Shown here: one piece after another, positions 1 to 5,700 of the stretch
How the letters are laid out: the number at the start of each line of letters is the position of its first letter
Numbering within the stretch: position 1 is the stretch's first letter
Assembly (NCBI GenBank): GCA_027622355.1
Contig: JAQBZT010000071.1
Location: 1 to 10,515, forward strand
From: a bacterium
Lineage (GTDB): Bacteria > UBA8248
Length of the DNA: 10,515 bases
Reading direction: 5' to 3'
Position numbers and translations under genes: made by a program
Notes under the pieces: model-generated
Seen by the model: only the letters and a program-made list of their open reading frames with translations
Database searches by the model: none
Told to the model about the DNA's origin: nothing

Positions 1-34
1 AAGCGCCCCGCCGCAAGAAACGTCCCCAGGCCCG

Positions 35-496
35 CTAGCGCCCTCCGGCGTCCATCCTCTTTTCCTCCAATCGTTCGAGACAATCGCCCGGAACGTCCGG
101 CGCCGCCGCCGTCTCGGGCTCTTCTTCATTCAGCAGTGCTATCAACTGATCGAGCAGATCGGGCCGATCCGGAAGCTCCGCCTCCATCTCGGCGATGATC
201 TCCTCTTTGGCTTTGTCCTTCGCGCGGCTCTCCTGAAGGCGGAGCCGGCCCGCCGCGATGCGCGTCTGCTCGAGGCGGACGAGCATCTGGGCAAGCTTCT
301 CGGGAGAGAGCGCCGCCACATCCTCCTGCGAGAGGGCGGCGGCAGCCTCCAGCGCCTGCCCGAACAGCAGCCTTCGCGCCAGGGCGGCCATCTCGGCTTC
401 GCTGGCATCCTGCTCCCCGGGCAGGAACCGATCGACCAGAAGGCCGAGCTCGCGCACCTTGCCCACGGCCCGCATCAGATACCCCCGTTCCGGCAT
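35..496 (-). CDS. DUF3486-like (Mu gp27-type) phage small protein
   Basis: A 153-residue soluble, helical and strongly charged protein. Residues about 38-100 read like the C-terminal half of DUF3486 proteins (the Mu gp27 family): a Leu/Ala-rich helix, then a 'LSPEKLAQMLVRLEQTRIA' segment, then a basic/acidic helix ending in 'KEEIIAEME'. In Mu-like phages this family sits just before the large terminase and is thought to act as a small-terminase-like packaging factor; that role is family knowledge and is not visible here. The usual N-terminal helix-turn-helix part is not evident, so the protein is shorter than typical (Mu gp27 is about 190 residues). The start at 496 is chosen because its ATG overlaps the TGA of the upstream gene by one base (TGATG) and has a GGGGGAG motif six bases upstream. 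It is the third gene of a tightly packed leftward cluster. Family assignment comes from motif memory and gene order only. Confidence 0.6.
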   Translation of the reverse strand: MPERGYLMRAVGKVRELGLLVDRFLPGEQDASEAEMAALARRLLFGQALEAAAALSQEDVAALSPEKLAQMLVRLEQTRIAAGRLRLQESRAKDKAKEEIIAEMEAELPDRPDLLDQLIALLNEEEPETAAAPDVPGDCLERLEEKRMDAGGR

Positions 497-858
497 CAGA
501 GCTCCCCCGTCAGGATGTCGGGATCCTCCGGCACCGCCCCCTCGAGGAGGCCCCGGCCCCGGCGGGTGAGATGCACCTCGTAGTCGGTCAGGAGGCGCCC
601 CAGCGCGCCGGGCTGTTTCTTCCGCAGGAAGCCCTTTTCCCCGAGCGCGTCCACGAAGCGCTCGAGCGTCCCGCGCGAGAGCGAACCGCCCGCCTCCCGG
701 TGGCCCGCCTCGCAGAGCGTGCCCCAGAGCATCAGGCTCCCGAGCGAATCGTGCGGCCCGAAAGCGCCCTGGTAGTAGAGCGTCTTGAGAATGTCCCCGC
801 GGAGAATGCGCTGCGCCAGTTCGTTCACGTCCCTTTTCGCCTCCCTTTCAATCCGCAT
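496..858 (-). CDS. Small winged-helix-like phage protein (Mu gp26 position, VpaChn25_0724-like)
   Basis: A 120-residue protein starting MRIEREAKRDV. It has the pattern of a small winged-helix protein: an N-terminal helix with 'ILKTLYYQG' (about residues 22-30), a helix around 'GSLMLWGTLCEAG', a recognition-helix-like stretch 'SRGTLERFVDALGEKGFLRK' (about 62-81), and a wing ending 'VHLTRRGRGLLEG' before a 'PDI' tail. Mu-like phages commonly carry such a protein (often named the VpaChn25_0724 family) between DUF2730 and DUF3486 genes, exactly its place here. Its function in phages is not well established. I chose the start at 858 because ATG lies inside the last codons of the upstream gene (11-base overlap, 848-858), with a G-rich stretch before it, which implies translational coupling. 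A longer reading from 909 would add 17 residues entirely inside the neighbouring gene and is less likely. It could alternatively be an unrelated regulator. Confidence 0.58.
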   Translation of the reverse strand: MRIEREAKRDVNELAQRILRGDILKTLYYQGAFGPHDSLGSLMLWGTLCEAGHREAGGSLSRGTLERFVDALGEKGFLRKKQPGALGRLLTDYEVHLTRRGRGLLEGAVPEDPDILTGEL

Positions 859-1192
859 CCCCGCCGCCGAACTCGCGGAGCGCCACCCCGCTCCCGCGCA
901 GTGCGGCAATTCCCTCGTTCGCCCGGCGCAGCTCGGAGAAGACCTCGACGAAGGACTTGCGGATGGCCTCCAGCTCGCGGGTCAGATCATCGCGCCGGGC
1001 ATAGCGTACATGGATCTCATCAATGCGCCCCTCGGCCCGGTCGAGCCGAAAGCGAAGGCGCTGCTCGGCCTGCTCCATCCGCCCGCGAAGCTCCGCATAG
1101 ACGATCCGCCCGAGGACGCCCGCCAGGGAGAGCGCCACGGCGAGGGCGGCGGTCACCAGTCCTCCCGGGCTCTCCCAGAAAACATCCGGCAT
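848..1192 (-). CDS. DUF2730-like phage membrane/coiled-coil protein (Mu gp25 position)
   Basis: A 114-residue protein with a short N-terminus, one hydrophobic segment at about residues 11-33 (GLVTAALAVALSLAGVLGRI region), then a charged helical region to about residue 100 with regularly spaced Leu/Ala/Arg (for example 'MEQAEQRLRFRLDRAEGRI' and 'ARRDDLTRELEAIRKSF') that should form a coiled coil. This architecture and the 'RRDDL' stretch fit DUF2730, the Mu gp25-like family, whose precise role is unknown. The ATG at 1192 was chosen over the upstream in-frame ATG at 1453 because GAGGAG lies about nine bases before it and because the upstream extension (residues rich in Cys, Pro and Arg) looks non-coding. 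It is the first gene of the leftward cluster; its stop overlaps the next start. The leader carries a 19-bp palindrome at 1223-1241. Alternative: any small single-pass membrane protein with a coiled coil, such as a holin-like or spanin-like gene. Confidence 0.58.
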   Translation of the reverse strand: MPDVFWESPGGLVTAALAVALSLAGVLGRIVYAELRGRMEQAEQRLRFRLDRAEGRIDEIHVRYARRDDLTRELEAIRKSFVEVFSELRRANEGIAALRGSGVALREFGGGDAD

Positions 1193-1222
1193 CGAAAACA
1201 CTCCTCGGCAAAGGGCCGCACA

Positions 1223-1241
1223 GCGCGGAACCGTTCCGCGC
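1223..1241. repeat. Perfect 9-bp inverted repeat, candidate operator or leader hairpin
   Basis: GCGCGGAAC, one central C, then GTTCCGCGC: a 19-bp perfect palindrome. It lies 31 bases upstream of the ATG at 1192 and between two divergent genes (1192 leftward, 1379 rightward). No T-run follows on either strand, so it is not a standard terminator. It could be a dimeric repressor operator for the phage-like cluster, or an RNA hairpin in its leader. The rest of 1193-1378 shows no convincing -35/-10 pair on either strand. Confidence 0.6.
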
Positions 1242-1378
1242 CCCGGAGAGCGAATGTAGCGCACGGGGCGGCAAAAACCGGTGCAGGAGATTCGGGGTAT
1301 CGTGGCGCGCGCGGTGCGAATCGGCGACAATCGGCCGGACGCCGCCGTTTTCGCGCAAAAAAGAGGAAGCCCGACGAG

Positions 1379-1837
1379 ATGCGTGCCCGGAGAATCTTGG
1401 TTTTGGCCGTTTTCCTCACCGTGATCGGGTGCGCGGGGATCGCCCGCGCCCACGGCTCGGAGGAGCTGGAGATTTTCGTCTACCTTCTCGAGGAGCCCGG
1501 CTTTTTCCGCATCGCCACGTTTCTCTTCGGGGGGCTGATCGTCCTGCTCGGGGGATATGTCCTATGGAAGGGAAACCGTGCGCTCGGGCACGCGGGCGGG
1601 CGGCGGGCGGCGATGCTCGGGCCGGGTGCCGTGATCCTGCTCATCGGGGCGGGCGCGATCTTGATCGGCCTTTTCATCGTGCCCGATCAGGTGACCCAGC
1701 CCCATCACCAGGGGGAAGGGGGCAAGGCCGCCCCCCGCCTCCAGACGCTTCCCTCGCCCGCTTCAGGCGCTTCCTCGAAGGAAGCGATGAAGCAGGTCAT
1801 CTCGCCGGGCCGCCCAAAAAGCGGTTCATCTCCCTGA
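1379..1837 (+). CDS. Exported or lipoprotein-type membrane protein of unknown function
   Basis: A 152-residue protein whose family I do not recognise. The N-terminus MRARRILVLAVFLTVIGCAG is a clear export signal. Two processing sites are possible: a signal-peptidase I site after residue 24 (A-R-A before HG), or a lipobox V-I-G-C with the lipidated Cys at residue 18. Two further hydrophobic helices follow at about residues 45-63 and 79-101, separated by a short basic loop (KGNRALGHAGGRR). The tail of about 50 residues is hydrophilic, with His/Gln/Gly and then Pro/Ser/Lys. The start at 1379 is chosen because it begins the signal peptide and has AGAGGA upstream; the open frame extends further 5' but that part overlaps the minus-strand phage-like genes. 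It is transcribed away from those genes. Its last 41 bases overlap, tail to tail, the end of the disrupted gene at 1797-2028, and codon use weakens over the last few codons, so the true C-terminus is less certain. Confidence 0.6.
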   Translation: MRARRILVLAVFLTVIGCAGIARAHGSEELEIFVYLLEEPGFFRIATFLFGGLIVLLGGYVLWKGNRALGHAGGRRAAMLGPGAVILLIGAGAILIGLFIVPDQVTQPHHQGEGGKAAPRLQTLPSPASGASSKEAMKQVISPGRPKSGSSP

Positions 1838-2028
1838 TCTGTCCCTCGATCTTTTCGATGTAGCCCCGGAGGCGGATTCCCTGGCCTCTTTGATGGCGCT
1901 TGAGCGCCACGATGTAGCCGAGCACCTTGCCCCACTTTTCGAGCCGGAAGCAGATGCGCGGCGGCGAGAAACACGGGCCCCTCCGGCCCGAAAAAGAGCG
2001 CGGAAATCCGCTCCATCACCCCTGCCAT
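1797..2028 (-). pseudogene. Small gene with a one-base frame disruption (about 76 residues if restored)
   Basis: Translation begins well: ATG at 2028 (MAGVMERISALFFGPEG) has a full AGGAGG seven bases upstream. After about 17 codons the coding signal (G/C third positions, sensible amino-acid composition) moves to the next frame, which reads 'RICFRLEKWGKVLGYIVALK', then 'GYIEKIEGQIREMNRFLGG' and stops at 1797-1799. The total length is 77 codons plus one base, so a single extra base explains it. Removing one base from the CCCC run at 1978-1981 joins the frames as ...GPEG-PCFSPPRICF..., giving a 76-residue basic, helical protein with a coiled-coil-like C-terminus. As read, the unshifted frame runs on to 1705 with Arg/Gly/Pro-rich composition that looks non-coding. 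I do not recognise the family. The cause could be an assembly error in a homopolymer, a real mutation, or less likely programmed frameshifting. Confidence 0.55.
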
Positions 2029-2035
2029 ACGCCCC

Positions 2036-2041
2036 CCTCCT
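2036..2041 (-). promoter_or_regulatory. Shine-Dalgarno site AGGAGG for the gene starting at 2028
   Basis: Read on the minus strand this is AGGAGG inside a longer purine stretch, with seven bases to the ATG at 2028. It is the main reason to regard the disrupted small gene as once, or still, translated, and it fixes its start at 2028 rather than at the upstream in-frame ATG at 2085. Confidence 0.7.
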
Positions 2042-2147
2042 CTTCTTTTCGGCCGGCCGGGCGTCCCGAATGCCCCACCCGGCAAAACACGCGCCGCCAG
2101 CCTGGCCCCTCCCGCGCGGGCAGCGGATGCAGGAGAGTCCGGGGGGA

Positions 2148-2176
2148 TTGGACAGAAAGGAATTTGCTGGTAAAAT
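2148..2176 (+). promoter_or_regulatory. Sigma70-type promoter for the small exported protein gene
   Basis: TTGGAC at 2148-2153 and TAAAAT at 2171-2176, separated by 17 bases. The -10 matches five of six consensus positions; the -35 shares only the TTG. It sits in a locally AT-richer patch and would start transcription near 2183, leaving a leader of about 119 bases before the ATG at 2302. The leader contains a possible five-codon open frame (2211-2228). Confidence 0.5.
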
Positions 2177-2301
2177 CAAGCGTTATCCAGATGGAAGATA
2201 CAGGTGGCAAATGAATGTTGGGCGCTGAGGATTGGCCGGCTTTCGCTTTTCTCGATTCGATGTATCAGCGCTTCTTTTCCGGAGACGGACAGGAGGACAT
2301 G

Positions 2302-2613
2302 ATGAAAAAAATCACTGCCATGATGATCCTGGCCAGCGTCTTTCTCGTAATGCCCGTTTCCACGCCGGTGACGGGACCCGCCGTGGCCGCGGCCGCGGAG
2401 AAAAAAGCCGACTTCGGCTCCGCCGCCCTGGACGTTCTCATTGTCCGGCCAGTGCAGATTGTCATCTGGGCCGGGGCGCTGATCACCTACCCGGTGGCCG
2501 CCCTGCTCGATCCGCTGTTCAACGACGACCCGAAACGGCTGAAGAAAGAATGGCTCAACCGGCACCACTACAACGCCTTCGAGCGGAAGATCGGCGATTT
2601 CGACTTCCAGTAG
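2302..2613 (+). CDS. Small exported protein of unknown function
   Basis: A 103-residue protein. Residues 1-32 form a Sec signal peptide: MKK, a hydrophobic core (ITAMMILASVFLVMPV), then an Ala-rich stretch (AVAAAAEKK) where cleavage is likely. A second hydrophobic segment at about residues 43-66 (LDVLIVRPVQIVIWAGALIT and on) suggests the mature protein is membrane-associated. The last 30 residues are polar and end in DFDFQ. The pattern of a short exported protein with an 'RP' followed by a hydrophobic stretch occurs in many uncharacterised proteobacterial proteins, but I cannot name a family. The start is the second of two adjacent ATGs (2302): AGGAGG at 2291-2296 is five bases from it but only two from the first, and the sequence then begins MKK as signal peptides often do. 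An in-frame ATG at 2215 would put 29 polar residues before the signal and is unlikely. The gene has its own promoter (2148-2176) and terminator (2649-2680), so it appears monocistronic. Confidence 0.72.
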   Translation: MKKITAMMILASVFLVMPVSTPVTGPAVAAAAEKKADFGSAALDVLIVRPVQIVIWAGALITYPVAALLDPLFNDDPKRLKKEWLNRHHYNAFERKIGDFDFQ

Positions 2614-2648
2614 CCGGGCGGGCCGGCATCCTCTGCTAAAAAACGAAA

Positions 2649-2680
2649 GGGCGGCTCCCGGCGGGGCCGCCCTCTTTTTT
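2649..2680. terminator. Bidirectional intrinsic terminator between convergent genes
   Basis: GGGCGGC (2649-2655) pairs with GCCGCCC (2666-2672); inside, CCC pairs with GGG around a GGC loop. On the plus strand it is followed by TCTTTTTT (2673-2680), ending the 2302-2613 transcript. On the minus strand the same stem is followed by TTTCGTTTTTT (complement of 2638-2648), so it can also end the long kinase transcript, whose stop lies at 2719-2721. Confidence 0.85.
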
Positions 2681-2718
2681 GCATCGCAAGGCAGATGGCG
2701 GGGCCGCCGCCCGCGCCC

Positions 2719-5700
2719 TCACCCCCCCGCCGCTCCGTGCAGGGGGAAGAAAAGGCGCACCGCGGTGCCCGCGCCCGGGGCGCTTTCCACCTCGACGCTC
2801 CCGCCGTGCTGTTCCATGATGCGGTAGACTATGCTGAGCCCGAGGCCGGTTCCGTGGTCGCCCTTCGTCGTGAAAAAAGGCTCGAACACCTTTTCGCACA
2901 TCTCCGGGGTCATCCCCTTTCCGGTGTCCCGGACCGAAACGAGAAAGCCCTCCTGCGCGGTGCCGGTGGAAATGGACAGGCGCCCTCCCTCGGGCATGGC
3001 GTCGATGGAGTTGTTGATCAGGTTGATGAGCGCTTCCTGGATCTCGGCCGGATCGCCCCGTATGAGCGGATGCTCGGCGCCGGCGGTCACCTCCATCTCG
3101 ATCTTCCGCCCCGTTTTTTCGTATTCGCTCTTCCAGAGCGGGCGTGTCATCTCCACAACATCGCGAACCACGTCGTTCAGGCTCACCTGTTCGTACGGCC
3201 GCCGCTCCCGCTTTCGGGAGAAATCCCGAAGGCGTCTGACCGTCTGGGCGCCGCTCCGGGCGGCCTTCTCGATGATTGCCATCGTGCGGAGCACCTCGGG
3301 CGCCTGGACCGTTTCCTGAACCAGCTCGGCCCGCCCGAGAATAATCGAAAGCACATTGTTGAAATCGTGGGCGACGCCGGCGGCCAATTGGCCCAGCGCC
3401 TCGAGCTTCTCCCTGTGCCGAAGCTTCCCCTCCATCATGAGCCGCTCGGTGATGTCGCGCACCAGGACGATCATCCATGTCCTTCCCTCGATCTCGATCA
3501 GCGAGGCGGAGGCCTCCGAGGGTATCGCCATGCCCGACTTGGTGCGGCAGTTCAGCTTGCCTATCCATCCTTTTCCCTTCGCGTATACCTTCCGCGCGAA
3601 GCGAAGCAGGCGGGGCATGTCCTCGGAGTGGATCGAAGAGACCGGCGCTCCGACAAACTCCTCCCGCGAATAGCCGAGCATCCGGCATGCGGTGGGATTC
3701 GCGTCGAGAATCTCATCGCGCCAGGGGTCGATCACGAAAATGGCGTCGTTCGAGGCTTCGAATATCCGCCGGAAGCGCGCCTCGCTCTCACGAAGAACCC
3801 GCTCTGCGCGGATGCGATCGGTGAGGTCTTTGTGAATCGCCGCGACGGCGACGACTTTTTTGTTTATTTTCACGGGCGAGAGGGTGATCGAAACCGGAAC
3901 CTTGACCTTTTCCTTTGTCACGTTGTACTTATCAAAGGTGCGTGTTTTCCCGCTTTTCCGCACAAAGCGCGCATGCCGGGCTGCCGCCTCCCATTCCTCC
4001 TGGGCGGTCAGCAGGCGGATGTGCTCCCCGATGGCTTCTTCCTTCGAATAGCCGTACAAGTTTTCGGCGCCCGAATTCCAGTAGATGATCCGCCTGTTTT
4101 CATCGGTGATCACCACCGGGTCCGCCGTCTCCCGCAGAACGCTGTCAAGGAAATCCCGGCTCCGCCGCACCTCCTCGTGCAGCCGGGCCCGCTGGATGGC
4201 CACTGCCGCCTGATCGGCGAAGGCTTGCGCGAGGGCCAACTCGCCCTCCGCAAATTGGTGGATATCCTCCCAGAAAAGGTTCAGCGTCCCGAACGCCCTG
4301 CCGTCATGCATGAGGGGGCAGATCAGCAACCCCCGGAAACCCTCTTCCTGGGGAAACCGGAGCGGGAAGGGGTAGCGAGGATCGGTCCAGACGTCGGCGA
4401 TCGCAAGCGTCCGGGGTGTGTTCAGGACCTGGCGGCTCATGGTGGCGTCAAAATTCTCCCGCAGCCGCCGGAGATGGGATTCGGAGACGCCGCGCGCGTA
4501 GGGGAAATTGATCTCCCCCGTTTCTGTCTCGCGCACAATGATAAGACACTGGACGGATCCCAACAGGGTGGTGCTTCCCGCGTCAATGCCCTTGAGTATC
4601 TCTGGAAGCGAGAGCCCGGAGGTAATGCTTTTCGCCGCCCTCTGAAGACTCTCCAGGGCGGCGATGCGCTCTTGGGCCACCTCGTGCAGCTTGGCGTTCT
4701 CGATGGCGATCACCACATGATCGGCGAAAGTCTGGGCCAAGGAGATTTTAGAAGCGGACAAATCATACTGCTCGCCCCAGTGAAACCCAAGGGCGCCGAT
4801 CACCTCCCCCTTGTAAACGAGATTCAGGGCCAACAGGGAGACGATCTTTTCTTCTTGTGCAATTTTCCTCGGAAGCATGTACCGCTCATCCGTCATCACA
4901 TCCCGTATGTACTTATATCCTTTTTCCTCCACGACATGGCTGCTCAGTACCTGATCGGCATTCTCCCGGAGGGCCGCCACATACCGCTCCGAAATATTCA
5001 GGCTGCAAAAGGTGAAACCGTCGTTGGTTCCCGGCCATTTCGTCATGACGGCACAACGATCCGTTCCCAACAAACGCCCGCCCTCTAAGGCGATGCGCTC
5101 GAGCAGGTCGGGCAACTGCCGCTGAGATGTCAGTTCCTTCGCCGCCCCCTGAAGACTCTCCAGGGCAGCGATGCGCTCTTGGGCCGCCTCGTGCAGCTTG
5201 GCGTTCTGGATCGCAAGCGCCACATGATCGGCGAAGGCCTGGGCCAGATTGAGCTGGGAATCAGATAGTGTCCGGGGGGCGTCCCAGTAAAAATTCAAGG
5301 AGCCGAATCCCTCACCCTTGTGTATCAACGGCAGGGTGAGGAGCGAGGCGATGCCCTCTTTCCGCACAACCTCCGGCGGGAAGGGATACCGTTCATCCTC
5401 CAGAAGGTTGGGGATGAACACCAGCCGGCGATCCCGGATGGCGCTGCAGGCGACGGTACGCTCCGGATTCTCCTGGAGCAGTTCCACGTATCCTTCCGAG
5501 AGCCCCCGGTTGAAAAAGACAGGGCCGGCGGCGTTTTCCAAAAATTGATTGAGCACCAGGCAGCGATCCGCCCCGAGCAGGCGGCCGCCCCCTGAGGCGA
5601 TGTGCTCCAGAAGCTCGGGAAGCTGCCGCTGGGTGGTCAGCTCCTTCGCCGCCTTCTGCAGGCTCTCGAGCTCGGCGATGCGCGCCTCGGCCGCTTCGTG

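Noticed and set aside
1..34. Start of the expected terminase gene at the left edge
   Set aside because: No ATG or GTG occurs on the minus strand in these bases. A TTG-started frame overlapping the end of the gene at 35-496 is possible, but too little sequence is visible to support a call.
571..1863. A 430-codon plus-strand open frame (and the 350-codon frame from 785)
   Set aside because: The 5' parts are antisense to the three phage-like genes and are Arg/Pro-rich. Only the segment from 1379 in the second frame has a signal peptide and hydrophobic helices, so only that part is called.
2695..5088. A 797-codon plus-strand open frame
   Set aside because: It lies wholly antisense to the histidine kinase, whose domains and catalytic motifs are unmistakable. 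The translation is Arg/His/Pro-rich with no domain pattern; long antisense frames are common in GC-rich genes.
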